From Achromobacter ruhlandii (GTDB taxonomy: Bacteria > Pseudomonadota > Gammaproteobacteria > Burkholderiales > Burkholderiaceae_B), in assembly GCF_902859695.1 (NCBI RefSeq), contig NZ_CADIJL010000005.1, forward strand, positions 62,001 through 126,000: a stretch of 64,000 bases of DNA. The letters run 5' to 3'. Below are positions 35,717 to 45,563 of this stretch, piece by piece. The notes beneath the pieces are model-generated. The model was not told where the DNA came from, did no database searches, and saw nothing but the letters and a program-made list of their open reading frames with translations. The first letter of the stretch is position 1; every line of letters begins with the position of its first letter. The translations under genes were made by a program, and so were the position numbers.

Positions 35717-37428
35717 GACGATGAACTCCCTGGAAAACGGCTGCTGTCGAGACGGCGGCGCATTGCGCTGATGTGTCCTTCAATCAGCTCGGTCGACATG
35801 CCAAGCGTCGACATCACCTGTTCCGCCAGCCCAATAGCTGCGGCAAAGGATTGCTGGTACACGCGCACGTTGGGCATGGCGCGAAATGCATCGGCCGCGG
35901 TCGTACTTCTGCATGACACCCACAAGGTCAGCGCCGGACGGCGCTCGGCAATCGCCTGGGCGATGCGCAACGCTTGCTGGGCATGGGCGAACGTCAGCAC
36001 CACCATGTGCGCATGCGTCAAGCCGGCAGCCAGCAAGGTATCGGGCCGACTGGCATCGCCATGGAACACCGGCGCGCCGGCGGCACGCGCGGCCTCGACC
36101 TTCTGCGCGTCCGCCTCCAGCAGCAGATGCGCCACGCCGGCGTGGCGAAGAATCTCGCTGACTGTCAGGCCAAGCTCGCCCGCGCCGCAAACGATGACAT
36201 GGTCTCGATATCGCGCCGTCTGCGCGGCGATCTCGACTTCTTCAGCCTGGGGTGGCTGAATGACGCCGCCGGTGCGGCTCAAGAACCGGGCAAGTACATC
36301 GTGATGGCGGATCAGTAGCGGTGCCAGGGCCATGCTGAGCACCAGCGCAACTAGCATGGGTTGTACGACGGTCGCGGGGATCAGATGCTGCTGCAAGACC
36401 ATGCCCAACAACAGCAGGGCGAACTCGCCGCCATGCCCCAACGCTATGCCCGTGCGCCAGGCATCGAGGGCGGACAAGCGCGTCGCCCGCAAGGCCAGGG
36501 TGTTGAGCCCGATCTTGACCGGTACCAGCACTGCCAGCCACGCCAACACCGTCAGCGGTGCCGAAAGAATCTGTGCTCCGTCCAGCTGCAGGCCGACAGT
36601 CACGAAGAACACCCCCGACAACACATCGCGAAACGGTTTGAGGTGGTTTTCCATGTGGTGCCGGACGTCGCTCTCGCCCAGCACCATCCCGGCCAGAAAC
36701 GCGCCCAGGGCGGCGGATACGCCGACGGCGTGCGCAGCGGCGGCCGCGGCCACGACCACACACAAGGAGGCGAGCATGAACGCTTCCTCATGACCTTGGC
36801 GAGCCACCCAGCCCAGCAGGCCATGCAACAGACAGCGCGAAGCAACCGCCGCTGCTGCGAACAACACCAGCACGCCCAACACTTCGAGCAGCATGCTCTC
36901 GACCTTCGGCGACTCGCCGCGCGCCCAGATCGCCAGCAAGGCCAACAGGGGCACGCTGGCCAGATCCTGAAAGACCAGCACGGCGATGGCGCTGCGGCCA
37001 TGGCGTGTGGTGAGTTCACCCTGGTCGGCCAACTGCCGGCTGACCAGCGCCGTGGAAGACATGGCCGCCGCAGCGCCGAGCAGCGCAGCGCTCTGAGCTG
37101 GCTGCCCCAACCCCATCAGCATCAGGGTCAGAGGTGCGGCCACAACGACCATCTGCAAACTGCCAGCCACCAGTACGGTCTTGCGAGTGAGCCAAAAGTG
37201 CCCGAGGGAGAATTCCAGTCCGACCATGAACAGCAGTAGCGCCACTCCCAGCTCGGACAGAAAATCAAGCGCTTCTCCCGGCGCGACTACACTGCTGACC
37301 GAAGGGCCCAGCAAGGCGCCGACGGCGAGGTAACCCAGCAAGGCGGGTACTCTGAACGCCGCCGTCGCCACCGCCGCGAGGCTGCATGCCGCCAGCAGGA
37401 TCAGGGTGGCGCCGAACAAGTCCTGCAT
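35713..37428 (-). CDS. kefB: KefB/KefC-type K+/H+ antiporter (tLST)
   Basis: A 571-residue CPA2 transporter. About twelve membrane segments cover residues 1-385, with GVALLLFMVGLEF near 60 and FQDLASVPLL near 150 in the ion path. A Rossmann-type RCK/TrkA-N domain covers about 410-530 (HVIVCGAGELGLTVSEILR). Kef systems acidify the cytoplasm to protect against electrophiles under glutathione-adduct control. The partner KefF/KefG is not in the cargo. It starts three bases after the thioredoxin stop. Confidence 0.93.
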   Translation of the reverse strand: MQDLFGATLILLAACSLAAVATAAFRVPALLGYLAVGALLGPSVSSVVAPGEALDFLSELGVALLLFMVGLEFSLGHFWLTRKTVLVAGSLQMVVVAAPLTLMLMGLGQPAQSAALLGAAAAMSSTALVSRQLADQGELTTRHGRSAIAVLVFQDLASVPLLALLAIWARGESPKVESMLLEVLGVLVLFAAAAVASRCLLHGLLGWVARQGHEEAFMLASLCVVVAAAAAAHAVGVSAALGAFLAGMVLGESDVRHHMENHLKPFRDVLSGVFFVTVGLQLDGAQILSAPLTVLAWLAVLVPVKIGLNTLALRATRLSALDAWRTGIALGHGGEFALLLLGMVLQQHLIPATVVQPMLVALVLSMALAPLLIRHHDVLARFLSRTGGVIQPPQAEEVEIAAQTARYRDHVIVCGAGELGLTVSEILRHAGVAHLLLEADAQKVEAARAAGAPVFHGDASRPDTLLAAGLTHAHMVVLTFAHAQQALRIAQAIAERRPALTLWVSCRSTTAADAFRAMPNVRVYQQSFAAAIGLAEQVMSTLGMSTELIEGHISAMRRRLDSSRFPGSSSS

Positions 37429-37431
37429 CGG

Positions 37432-37872
37432 TCAGCGCCCCACCTGTGCAGATGCCCAGCGCACGATGTCCTGCGCGCCCAAGGCGCCGGCCTGACGCCC
37501 GATCTCCCGCCCACCCTGGAACAGGGCGAGCGTCGGAATGCTGCGGATGCCGAACTGCGCGGCCAGGTGGGGTTCTGCCTCGGTATTGACCTTGGCCAGC
37601 CTGACCCTGGGTTCGAGCTGGCGCGCCGCTTGCTGGAACTGCGGGGCCATCATCTTGCACGGCCCGCACCAAGGTGCCCAGAAATCGACCAACAGTGGCA
37701 GGTCGCTGCGCTCCACGTGGCGCGAGAACGTCGCCGTGGTCAACTCGATGGGTTCGCCCGTGAACAAGGGCTGCTGGCAGCGGCCGCAGTTGGGATGTTC
37801 CGATAGCTTCGCAGTCGGTACGCGGTTGATGGACTGGCAATGCGGACAGACGAGGTGAAGATCATTCTTCAT
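37432..37872 (-). CDS. Thioredoxin 2 (TrxC)-like protein with zinc finger (tLST)
   Basis: A 146-residue cytosolic thioredoxin. The N-terminal zinc ribbon has CPHC (residues 9-12) and CGRC (29-32) as in E. coli Trx2. The active site WCGPC is at about 68-72. Trx2-type proteins reduce oxidised proteins and respond to oxidative stress, in line with the hypochlorite tolerance linked to tLST. Its start overlaps the end of the preceding fusion gene by 11 bases. Confidence 0.93.
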   Translation of the reverse strand: MKNDLHLVCPHCQSINRVPTAKLSEHPNCGRCQQPLFTGEPIELTTATFSRHVERSDLPLLVDFWAPWCGPCKMMAPQFQQAARQLEPRVRLAKVNTEAEPHLAAQFGIRSIPTLALFQGGREIGRQAGALGAQDIVRWASAQVGR

Positions 37873-39007
37873 GGTTCGCCTCCTTGGACCACAGTGAGGC
37901 TGCCGCGCTTCGGGTCACAGACAATGCCGACCAATCAACGCCTTGGAGCCAATCGTTCCCGTCTATGCTTACTCCGGCCTCTTCCAAATGAGCAGCGATG
38001 AACGCTTCGGCCTGCATCAGCCACCTTTGGACAGTATCTTCCTGACTAGGAATCAGCAGGATTTCAGAGACGCTGCTGGCATCCAGCCCGTCCACACGGA
38101 TAAGCAGAAAAATGCGCCGCCACAAACGCGGCATGTCCTTCAGCAGGTCGAATGCAAAAGCGAACTCGCTCGACCGATCAACTAGCTCCTCCTGTTCCGC
38201 GATCGTTGCGGCATCGGGATGCTGACTGTCAGCGATGATATCGGCCAGCCTGAGTGTGTCATCGGGCTGATAAAATTCGAAGACTTCCTCTTCCACCATG
38301 GCCTCGGCGACGTCCTGGGCATCCGCTTCGACCGGCGCGTCCAGAGAAACGAATTCGCCAAATTGCCGGCTGTTTGCCACTTCGTGATCCAGGACGGCGA
38401 ACAGATGCTTCAGAAGACCGAAGTAAGCCGCTTTTTCTTCCGGCACGGATTGCCATTCCACCTCAGCTTGGACAATCGCTTCATCCACCACGTCGCGCAG
38501 CGTCGGATAATCGCGCGGTAAATCGCCGACGGCACGCAGATAAGCCAGCTCACGCCTTGCGACAGCCTCAAGTTTCGACAGTAGAGGCATTCGGGTCACT
38601 TTGGCCTCATGGGCGGCTGACGCGGGTTTTGCGGCAATTCGCACCTTGAGCTCGCGCAAGCGCTCGCGTCGTGCTTTGCGCTTGATTTGGTCCTGAGCAT
38701 GCAGCCGGTCAAAATGCTTCTTGGCCTGACGGAACAACGACTGTGCGAGCATCTGCGCGAGGGGCGTCAGCTCGTCATGTGATGCAGTAACGCTGACAAT
38801 CTTTTTGCCGGGCAGGTGCATATAGCCACTGGCCAGAAATTGCCGCTTGGTCTTGTCGCGATCAAGGACGATTTGAAGTCGCACTGAATCTTTAGTGTGT
38901 TTGTCGAGCAATGGCTTGAGGGCGTGCTCGATCACATTTCCCAAAGCTCTCTGCCATGGTTCATGAAACTCTTTGTCGATAGCTCGATAGCTATATTGCA
39001 TCTGCAT
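37862..39007 (-). CDS. HPF/RaiA-like domain fused to a sigma-70-like region (tLST)
   Basis: A 381-residue protein. Residues 1-115 look like a ribosome hibernation factor domain (S30AE): VIEHALKPLLDKHTKDSVRL, ASGYMHLPGKKIVSV and a following helix. A Lys/Arg-rich linker (QIKRKARRERLRELK) follows. Residues 135-360 resemble sigma-factor regions: LEAVARRELAYLRAVGDLPR, DVVDEAIVQAE, and a region-4-like RLWRRIFLLIRVDGLDASSV with IPSQEDTVQRWL. The ATG at 39007 is preferred over one at 39028 because AAAGGAG lies seven to thirteen bases upstream. The domain calls are by eye. It could link ribosome inactivation with transcription under stress. The tLST literature lists a hypothetical gene at this place. 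Confidence 0.75.
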   Translation of the reverse strand: MQMQYSYRAIDKEFHEPWQRALGNVIEHALKPLLDKHTKDSVRLQIVLDRDKTKRQFLASGYMHLPGKKIVSVTASHDELTPLAQMLAQSLFRQAKKHFDRLHAQDQIKRKARRERLRELKVRIAAKPASAAHEAKVTRMPLLSKLEAVARRELAYLRAVGDLPRDYPTLRDVVDEAIVQAEVEWQSVPEEKAAYFGLLKHLFAVLDHEVANSRQFGEFVSLDAPVEADAQDVAEAMVEEEVFEFYQPDDTLRLADIIADSQHPDAATIAEQEELVDRSSEFAFAFDLLKDMPRLWRRIFLLIRVDGLDASSVSEILLIPSQEDTVQRWLMQAEAFIAAHLEEAGVSIDGNDWLQGVDWSALSVTRSAAASLWSKEANHEE

Positions 39008-39086
39008 ATATGACTCCTTTGATGTCATTTCTATGGAGGCACGAACCGAAAATGCTCATATCCATAGAATTTAGTTTGACCCGCTC

Positions 39087-39698
39087 TTATCCCTGGCGCG
39101 TTTTGCGAAGACGCCAACTCAAGAACAAAAGCGTGACACCATAGACTGCCGCATAGAAGCCCAACAGCCAGCCTGCGGCCAGGAATGACTCGACCGGACG
39201 GGAAAAAAATATCCACAAGACGATAGCGCCAAGGACAATCGAGAGCAGTCCACTGAAGGCAAGCCAGATTTCACCCTTGATTTCTTGACGCAGCCGAACG
39301 GCGGCGGATATCTCCAGCACACCGGTGAAAATCGCCCAGAACCCCACGCTAGCCCATAAAAAAGAAGCCATGACCATCGTGGCGACCCAAGGAGCAACCA
39401 GGACGACGACGCCGGTAAGTATGCCGACAATGCCGCTGAACAGCAGCCAGCCCCAGCGCTCTTTTTTCTGGATATGGCGCACCGCTGCAACCAAGTTGAA
39501 AGCGCCATTGACCAAGGAAAATGCGCCGAACACTAAGGTCATGGCCAACAGAGCCGATTGTGGCATCCAGAACGCAAGGGCTGCGAAAATCAATGCCAAG
39601 ACACCGCGCAACGCAAAAATCCACCAATTTTCGGTCAATGAACACAGTGTTTTGGTGGGCTCATCCGCACTGGAATCGGTGATGGTATCTGTATTCAT
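39087..39698 (-). CDS. hdeD: HdeD-family acid-resistance membrane protein (tLST)
   Basis: A 203-residue protein with six hydrophobic segments, opening WWIFALRGVLALIFAALAF and containing GWLLFSGIVGILTGVVVLV. The family (DUF308) is tied to acid resistance at high cell density in E. coli; the mechanism is unknown. It follows the yfdX genes with a strong hairpin in the gap and precedes the hibernation-factor fusion by 79 bp. Confidence 0.92.
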   Translation of the reverse strand: MNTDTITDSSADEPTKTLCSLTENWWIFALRGVLALIFAALAFWMPQSALLAMTLVFGAFSLVNGAFNLVAAVRHIQKKERWGWLLFSGIVGILTGVVVLVAPWVATMVMASFLWASVGFWAIFTGVLEISAAVRLRQEIKGEIWLAFSGLLSIVLGAIVLWIFFSRPVESFLAAGWLLGFYAAVYGVTLLFLSWRLRKTRQG

Positions 39699-39752
39699 GC
39701 TATATCTCCTAAAGATCTAATGGGGTGAAAAAGCAAACACTCCTGAGCCAAG

Positions 39753-39775
39753 AGAGGGGCGCGACGCGCCCCTCT
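39753..39775 (-). terminator. Perfect GC hairpin between yfdX2 and hdeD
   Basis: AGAGGGGCGCG and CGCGCCCCTCT flank a single central base, giving a 23-bp palindrome 20 bases after the yfdX2 stop. On the minus strand a T-rich stretch (TTTTTC) follows some 20 bases later. It may work as a partial terminator that lowers expression of the distal cargo genes. Confidence 0.6.
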
Positions 39776-39794
39776 TACGCCCTATCCAGCGGTT

Positions 39795-40682
39795 TCAGAA
39801 CAACTTGGACAGCTTTGCCTTGATTTCATCGAGCCAGCCTTTTCCGCCGCCTCCCCCAGCCGTCTTTTGCTTGACTTTCTTGAGTTCGGCATACAGGGGC
39901 TCAAAGTCCTTCTTCTTTCCATAGCCCAGCAGTTCTGCCATTTCCAACTGCTGCCGCGCTTCGTTCAATAATGTCTCCAGGCGCTCATTGGACGCTTCGC
40001 TCCGCTGACCATCTTCTACCAAGGTCTCGGCGCGCTTCAGGAGCAGCCTGGCGCGCAGGGCGGGCAGCGGATGCACGCTGCGCGTCTCGACCAGCGTGCT
40101 GAGCGCTGCCTGCAGCGCGGCTTTGGCTTCTTCAATCTTGCCCTGATCGATCAGCGGCACGACTGACTTCACGGCTGCGGGATAGGACGCCAGAGGGATG
40201 TTGGTGACCGCGATCACGATTTCACTGGCCAGCAAAGCCAGCACGTGACGTGCCTGTTGCACCTCGCCATGTTTGAGGGCATCCAGCGCCTCGTCGGTCA
40301 TCGCCTCAATGGTTTCCGTGTTGGCGAACAAGTCGTGCACGATGGTGCGCACATCAACGGGGGCCAGGGCAAGCGTGGGTTCGCGCGCGACGATCAGCTC
40401 CAGCTTTCCCGTCACTTCGGCCAGCGTTGCCAATGCGCGTGCAGCGTCCTTGCCGTCAAGTGCGGCCAGCGCTGATTTGGTCAGCGCCAAGGCCGAGACG
40501 GCCTCATCGAGGACTTGTTTACGTTTGTCTGCCGCCTGCGAGTCCGTTTCCTTCTGAACCTCAGGCTGTACCTCCGTGACGACTTCAGGCTTGGCCTGTG
40601 GACTGACAGGAAGGCTGCTTACCGCGGCCTGTTCGTTTATTTCTTTGTTCGTCGCATTGGGATTCGATGTTTGCTCATTCAT
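39795..40682 (-). CDS. yfdX2: YfdX-family protein 2 (tLST)
   Basis: A 295-residue YfdX protein. The YfdX domain covers about residues 55-265 (ALDGKDAARALATLAEVTGKL, VREPTLALAP-like strand, SEIVIAVTNIPLASYPAAVK). The C-terminus GKGWLDEIKAKLSKLF is almost the same as that of its neighbour YfdX1, so the two arose by duplication. Unlike YfdX1 there is no signal peptide; the first 50 residues are polar (MNEQTSNPNATNKEINEQ), suggesting a cytosolic place or another export route. YfdX proteins have been reported as acid- or pH-responsive chaperone-like proteins. Confidence 0.9.
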   Translation of the reverse strand: MNEQTSNPNATNKEINEQAAVSSLPVSPQAKPEVVTEVQPEVQKETDSQAADKRKQVLDEAVSALALTKSALAALDGKDAARALATLAEVTGKLELIVAREPTLALAPVDVRTIVHDLFANTETIEAMTDEALDALKHGEVQQARHVLALLASEIVIAVTNIPLASYPAAVKSVVPLIDQGKIEEAKAALQAALSTLVETRSVHPLPALRARLLLKRAETLVEDGQRSEASNERLETLLNEARQQLEMAELLGYGKKKDFEPLYAELKKVKQKTAGGGGGKGWLDEIKAKLSKLF

Positions 40683-40784
40683 GATGATATGCCTCGTATG
40701 AGTTAGTGAAAATAGGCGAATCTATTGGGGCTGACTGCGAACATCGCGAGACTGACCGACCGAACAGTCGGCCCCTTCATCACC

Positions 40785-41699
40785 TCAAAACAGCTTTTGG
40801 AGGCGCGTCTTCAACTCGTCGAACCATCCCTTGCCGCTTTTGCCACCAGCCGACTTTTGCTCAATGGACTTCACCTGATCGAAGATGGGTTTGAAATCCG
40901 CCTTCTTGCCATAACCCAGGATCTGCGCCATTTCGATCTCCGTGCGCACGGACGACAGCAAGGTGCTGAGCTCCTCGTTCTGCTTGGCATCGCGCTTGTC
41001 GGTCTCGGCCAGCTTTTCAGCTTTTGCCATCGCGGCTTCAGCCCGTAGCACGGGCAGAGGAAAGGCGACCGAGGTCACCACCAGCGTGTTCAGTGCGCGG
41101 GCGAGTTCCGCCTTGGCGTCGTCGATCTTGCCGCTGTCGATGAGCCGTGCGGCCGACTTGATCGCTGCCGGGTACGTTGCCATCGGCAGGTTGTCGGTTT
41201 CGATCACGATTTCGCTGGCCAGATTGGCGACGATGGGCCGGGCCTTTTGCACCTCGCCATCACCCAACAACTCCCGAGACAACTTGACCGCTTTCTTCAC
41301 CGTTTCCACGTTGGCGTGGATATCGCGGGTGATGACGCGTACATGGACCGGCGCCAAAGCAAGTTTGGCGTCGCGTGCCAATACCAGTTCCAGCTTTCCG
41401 CTGGCCAGTTCCAGCGCAGCGAGCGCCTCCTTGGTCTTCTTTGCATCAAGAAGTGTCAAAGCCTCCTGGGTCTTGGTGAGCGCCGTGATGGCGTCCTGAG
41501 TGAGCTCAGCACGCTTTTTTTCGGCTTCCCGGGCGGCCTTGTCATCTACCTGTGGCTGCGCCGCCTTGGAAGCGGCAGAGGGGGCTGCAGCACCTGGGCT
41601 AGAACCTGCCGCCGATTGGGCCTGGGCTGGTCCGCTCAGTCCGACGACGACCGCCAGGGCAAGTGCGGAGAAGGTTGATTGGGGCTGTTTGATATTCAT
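40785..41699 (-). CDS. yfdX1: YfdX-family protein 1, periplasmic (tLST)
   Basis: A 304-residue YfdX protein with a signal peptide ending at PAQAQSAAG (about residue 27) and an Ala/Ser/Pro-rich spacer to residue 50. The YfdX domain holds LDAKKTKEALAALELASGKL, VLARDAKLALAPVHVRVI and ASEIVIETDNLPMATYPAA. The C-terminal SGKGWFDELKTRLQKLF matches YfdX2. The pair gives the cargo one exported and one apparently cytosolic copy. Confidence 0.92.
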   Translation of the reverse strand: MNIKQPQSTFSALALAVVVGLSGPAQAQSAAGSSPGAAAPSAASKAAQPQVDDKAAREAEKKRAELTQDAITALTKTQEALTLLDAKKTKEALAALELASGKLELVLARDAKLALAPVHVRVITRDIHANVETVKKAVKLSRELLGDGEVQKARPIVANLASEIVIETDNLPMATYPAAIKSAARLIDSGKIDDAKAELARALNTLVVTSVAFPLPVLRAEAAMAKAEKLAETDKRDAKQNEELSTLLSSVRTEIEMAQILGYGKKADFKPIFDQVKSIEQKSAGGKSGKGWFDELKTRLQKLF

Positions 41700-41721
41700 G
41701 ATATTGGGCTCCTAAGTAAAG

Positions 41722-42181
41722 TTAGTTGACTGAGATTTCAATCTGTTTCGGTTTGGCTTGCTCGGCCTTGACAAGCCGCACTTCCAGTGCGCCGTCTTTC
41801 ATCGAAGCCGTCACCTTGGTCGGATCAATGTTGTCAGGCAAGACAAAGCTGCGCACAAAGCGGCCATAAGCACGTTCGATGCGGTGGAACTTCTTGCCCT
41901 GCTCCTCTTTTTCCAGTTTGCGCTCGCCGCTGATGGTGAGCACGCCGTTTTCCGCGCTGACGCGCACGGCATCCTTGGGGACCTCCGGCAGATCCAGCTT
42001 GAGGAGGAATACGTTCTCATCCTCGCTGATGTCCACCATTGGTTCCCAGTCCGCCGTGGTCATGGCTTCGTTGCCAGTACGGGCGCCCTGTCGCTGGGGG
42101 GGGCCGTCCCAACATCGTCGCCAGGCGGTTTTGCAATTCATCCAGTTCCCGGAAGGGGTCCCACGGAGTCAATGCAGACAT
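41722..42181 (-). pseudogene. hsp20: Second small heat-shock protein (hsp20), frameshifted in a G8 run
   Basis: An alpha-crystallin-type gene split over two frames. From the ATG at 42181, behind GGAGAACCGAT, it reads MSALTPWDPFRELDELQNRL and runs to a homopolymer at 42096-42103 (eight G on the plus strand). There the frame changes, and the rest continues in the other frame through the alpha-crystallin domain (WEPMVDISEDENVFLLKLDL, then GERKLEKEEQGKKFHRIERA) to QIEISVN. The total is 460 bases, one more than a whole number of codons; seven bases in the run would restore a 152-residue protein. A sequencing error, a true mutation or slippage at the run are all possible. Confidence 0.85.
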
Positions 42182-42259
42182 ATCGGTTCTCCTTGAACAA
42201 TGCCGGCGAATTGGATGACGCAACGAACAGAGCCGCCGGCTCACTCTGAATAGCGCCTA

Positions 42260-44089
42260 CTACTTTTGGTTTCCATCAAGAACAAGTCCTTGGGTCAATT
42301 GAAGGATGTCGTTCTCGTCGAGCGTTTCCCGCGCCAGCGGTTCGCGCGCACAACGCTCCAGCACCGCGCGGTTGGTGTCGAGGATCCGGTAGGCGCGCTC
42401 GAACACGCCCATCACGATGTCGCGGATGGCCTGATCGATGCGCGCCTGGGTCGATTCGGCCACCCGGCAGCCGCCGTGGGCCAGCTCGGGGACGTCGAGA
42501 AAACGCGGCCGCTGCGCCTCAAACGCGATGTAGCCGAGCCCCTCGTCCATGCCAAAGCGGGTGATCATGTCGCGCGCGATGTCGGTGGCTCGCGCCAGAT
42601 CGTCTGCGGCACCGGTCGACAGTTCGCCAAACACCAACTTCTCTGCGGCGCGCCCGCCCAACAGTACGGCGATCTTGTGCTCCAGATCGGCGCGCGTCAT
42701 CAGGAACCGGTCCTCGGTGGGGCGTTGCAGCGTGTAGCCCAGTACGCCGATGCCGCGCGGAATGATCGATATCTTGTGTACCGGGTCTGTGCCTGGTAGC
42801 GCCAGCGCCACCAAGGCATGGCCCATCTCGTGATAGGCCACCGTCTCGCGCTCCTTCGGGTTGAGGACACGGTTGCGCTTCTCCAAGCCGGCGACGATGC
42901 GTTCGATCGCTGCAGTGAAGTCCTGCAGCTCGACCGCACGGGCTTTGCGCCGGGTGGCAGCCAGCGCCGCTTCGTTAACCAGGTTGGCTAGGTCGGCACC
43001 AGAAAAGCCCGTGGTCAGTGCGGCTACCTGTTCGAGGTCTACATCCTGGGCCAGCGTCACCTTCTTGACATGAACCTTCAGGATGTCCAGCCGTCCCTTC
43101 TTGTCGGGCCGGTCCACCAGCACCTGACGGTCGAAGCGACCGGCGCGCAGCAGCGCCTGGTCGAGGATTTCGGGGCGGTTGGTGGCGGCGAGGATGATCA
43201 GCCCGACCGAGCTGTCGAAGCCGTCCATCTCCGTGAGCAGCTGGTTGAGGGTCTGCTCGCGCTCGTCGTGGCCGCCGATGGGGCCGCCGACGCCGCGCGC
43301 GCGGCCCAGCGCATCGAGCTCGTCGATGAAGATGATGGCCGGCGCCTGCCCGCGGGCCTGCTCGAACAGGTCGCGCACGCGCGCTGCACCCACGCCGACG
43401 AACATCTCGACGAACTCCGAGCCTGAGATGGAAAAGAACGGTACCCCGGCCTCGCCCGCCACGGCCTTGGCCAGCAGGGTCTTGCCCGTGCCGGGCGGGC
43501 CAACCAGCAACACACCTTTCGGGATGCGCGCCCCGAGCCGTCCATACTCCTGCGGATTCTTGAGGAAATCGACGATCTCAACCAACTCCGCCTTGGCTTC
43601 ATCGACGCCAGCGACATCGGCAAAGGTCACGCCAGTGTTCTTCTCCATGAATACCTTGGCACGGCTCTTGCCGATGCTCAGGAAGCCGCCCATGCCCTGC
43701 TTCTCGGCGAAGCGGCGGAACAGGAAGAACCAGACGCCGAAGAAGGCCACCGCCGGCAGAATCCAGGAGAGCACATCACGTAGCCAGGTGCTTTCCACCA
43801 CCCGCGCGTAAGGCACGTCGTACTTGGACAGCCGCTCGGCCAGGTCGGGTTCGACGCGAGTGGCCACGATGGTGGTCTTGCCCCGGCTGTCCGGCGATTT
43901 CAGGCGCCCGGTGACCGTGCGGTCCGACACCAGCACTTCGGCGACGCGCCCCTCGGCCAGCGCCTTCTCGAATTCGCTGTAGGGCACGGGCTCGACGGTC
44001 TTGGCCGCCTGCCAGTAGTTCTGCAGCGTCAGCAGCAACAGGCCGGCGACGATCCAGTAGCCAATGTTCCATTGATCTTTCTTTTCCAT
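42260..44089 (-). CDS. ftsH: FtsH-type membrane AAA protease (tLST copy)
   Basis: A 609-residue FtsH. Two membrane segments ([18 protein letters not shown] near residue 10 and [19 protein letters not shown] near 105) flank the periplasmic part. Walker A is GPPGTGKT near 193, Walker [10 protein letters not shown] near 250, and the second region of homology is [19 protein letters not shown] near 300. The zinc site HEMGH is near 415. All catalytic parts are intact. The housekeeping FtsH is about 30 residues longer; this is the extra copy carried by tLST. The ATG at 44089 begins [12 protein letters not shown]. Confidence 0.94.
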   Translation of the reverse strand: MEKKDQWNIGYWIVAGLLLLTLQNYWQAAKTVEPVPYSEFEKALAEGRVAEVLVSDRTVTGRLKSPDSRGKTTIVATRVEPDLAERLSKYDVPYARVVESTWLRDVLSWILPAVAFFGVWFFLFRRFAEKQGMGGFLSIGKSRAKVFMEKNTGVTFADVAGVDEAKAELVEIVDFLKNPQEYGRLGARIPKGVLLVGPPGTGKTLLAKAVAGEAGVPFFSISGSEFVEMFVGVGAARVRDLFEQARGQAPAIIFIDELDALGRARGVGGPIGGHDEREQTLNQLLTEMDGFDSSVGLIILAATNRPEILDQALLRAGRFDRQVLVDRPDKKGRLDILKVHVKKVTLAQDVDLEQVAALTTGFSGADLANLVNEAALAATRRKARAVELQDFTAAIERIVAGLEKRNRVLNPKERETVAYHEMGHALVALALPGTDPVHKISIIPRGIGVLGYTLQRPTEDRFLMTRADLEHKIAVLLGGRAAEKLVFGELSTGAADDLARATDIARDMITRFGMDEGLGYIAFEAQRPRFLDVPELAHGGCRVAESTQARIDQAIRDIVMGVFERAYRILDTNRAVLERCAREPLARETLDENDILQLTQGLVLDGNQK

Positions 44090-44116
44090 GGGCAATGTTC
44101 CTCGCAAGTCGTGTCG

Positions 44117-45547
44117 CTAGAGAATGGGGGTGAACAGACGGGCCACCCCGTCGCGCAAGCGGATGGCCAGCGGGCGGGCGCGCAACGCCATGGCCGATAT
44201 CTCGTTCGATGCATCACGGGCGGCATCAAAAAGGGATTCCAGCCGCGTAGACAACGCGGTGTCGTACACCTCCACATTGAACTCGAAGTTGAGGCGCAGG
44301 CTGCGCGCATCCCAATTGGCCGAACCCAGGCAGCACCACGCTCCGTCTATCAGCATCAGCTTGCTGTGGTCGAACGGGCCCGGCCGTTCGAAGATGCGTA
44401 CACCGTGCTCCAGCACCTGCCAGTAGAGGGCGCGCGCGGCCCATTGCACCGTGGGATGGTCGCCGTTTGCGGGCGTCAGCACCTCGACGCGCACGCCGCG
44501 CAACGCGGCCGTGCTCAGCGCCGCGATCATCGGCTGATCGGGCACGAAATACGGTGTCCAGATGCGCACCGAATGCTTCGCGGCGCTCAAAGCGCCCATG
44601 AAGGTCCAGCGCATCCGGTCCAGGGCCTCATCGGGACCGGCCTCGATGCCGCGCGCCCAACTGGTTCCCGGCTCATCAGCCGTTACGGGCGGTTCGCCCC
44701 AGTAACCCTTGCTGAGCCGCTCGCCCGTGGTATCGCACCAATCGTCGGTGAAGCACCGCATCAGATGCGCAACCACCGGCCCGCGCAGACGAAAGTGCAA
44801 ATCGTGACAGGCCTGGCCCGGCGCATCGGGCCGCCAATACGGGCTGAAGATGTTCATGCCGCCGGTGAAACCCGTCTCGCCATCGATCACCAGCAGCTTG
44901 CGGTGATTGCGCAGATGCGCGGCATGCAGGCGCGCGGGAATCAATGTCGGGTTGAACGTCGCCGCCGGAACGCCGGCGCGCTGCAAGGCGCGGTAGGCGC
45001 TGCGGGGCGTCCAGCGGGCATACACGTCGTCGATCAGCACCCGCACTTGCACGCCGCGCTCATGAGCCCGGCGCAGCGCATCGACGAACTGCGCCCCAAT
45101 GCCTTGGCTGTCGAAGATGTACGAGGCCAAGGCGACGCTGTACCGCGCCGATTCGATGGCGGCGAGCATGGCCGGGTAGGCCTGCTCGCCATCGACAAGC
45201 GGCTCGATGCGGTTGCCGCCGGTCAGCGACTGGCCGGTGGCGCGTCCCACCAGGTGGGCCAGACCGGCAAGTGGCGGCGATACAGCCCCGGGCATCGTGG
45301 GCGAGAGGTCTTGCCGAACAGCAGGATCTGCCCCCGGAAACAGCCGCCGCGCCCGCCGCTCGTAACGGTTGATGCCGAACAGCCCATACAGCAGCGAACC
45401 GCCCAGCGGCAACAGCGCGATCAGCAGCACCCACAGCGTGGCCGATCGAGGGTCACGCTTGTAGATGACCGCGTGCCCCGCTGTGGGGATAGCGACCGCC
45501 AGCGACACGAGGGTGGCTGCCCATGTCAGCCCGTTGGGGTCGGACAC
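44117..45547 (-). CDS. Phospholipase D-type cardiolipin synthase (tLST)
   Basis: A 476-residue PLD-superfamily protein that would make cardiolipin or phosphatidylglycerol derivatives in the inner membrane. Two hydrophobic segments are at the N-terminus (WAATLVSLAVAIPTAGHAVI and LWVLLIALLPLGGSLLYGLF). The two HKD motifs are HRKLLVIDGETGFTGGMN near residue 215 and HSKLMLIDGAWCCLGSAN near 400. I chose the GTG at 45547 behind GGGAGGCTGTC, 16 bases after the clpK stop; the longer frame inside clpK is not protein-like. Confidence 0.9.
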   Translation of the reverse strand: MSDPNGLTWAATLVSLAVAIPTAGHAVIYKRDPRSATLWVLLIALLPLGGSLLYGLFGINRYERRARRLFPGADPAVRQDLSPTMPGAVSPPLAGLAHLVGRATGQSLTGGNRIEPLVDGEQAYPAMLAAIESARYSVALASYIFDSQGIGAQFVDALRRAHERGVQVRVLIDDVYARWTPRSAYRALQRAGVPAATFNPTLIPARLHAAHLRNHRKLLVIDGETGFTGGMNIFSPYWRPDAPGQACHDLHFRLRGPVVAHLMRCFTDDWCDTTGERLSKGYWGEPPVTADEPGTSWARGIEAGPDEALDRMRWTFMGALSAAKHSVRIWTPYFVPDQPMIAALSTAALRGVRVEVLTPANGDHPTVQWAARALYWQVLEHGVRIFERPGPFDHSKLMLIDGAWCCLGSANWDARSLRLNFEFNVEVYDTALSTRLESLFDAARDASNEISAMALRARPLAIRLRDGVARLFTPIL

Positions 45548-45563
45548 GACAGCCTCCCATCGC

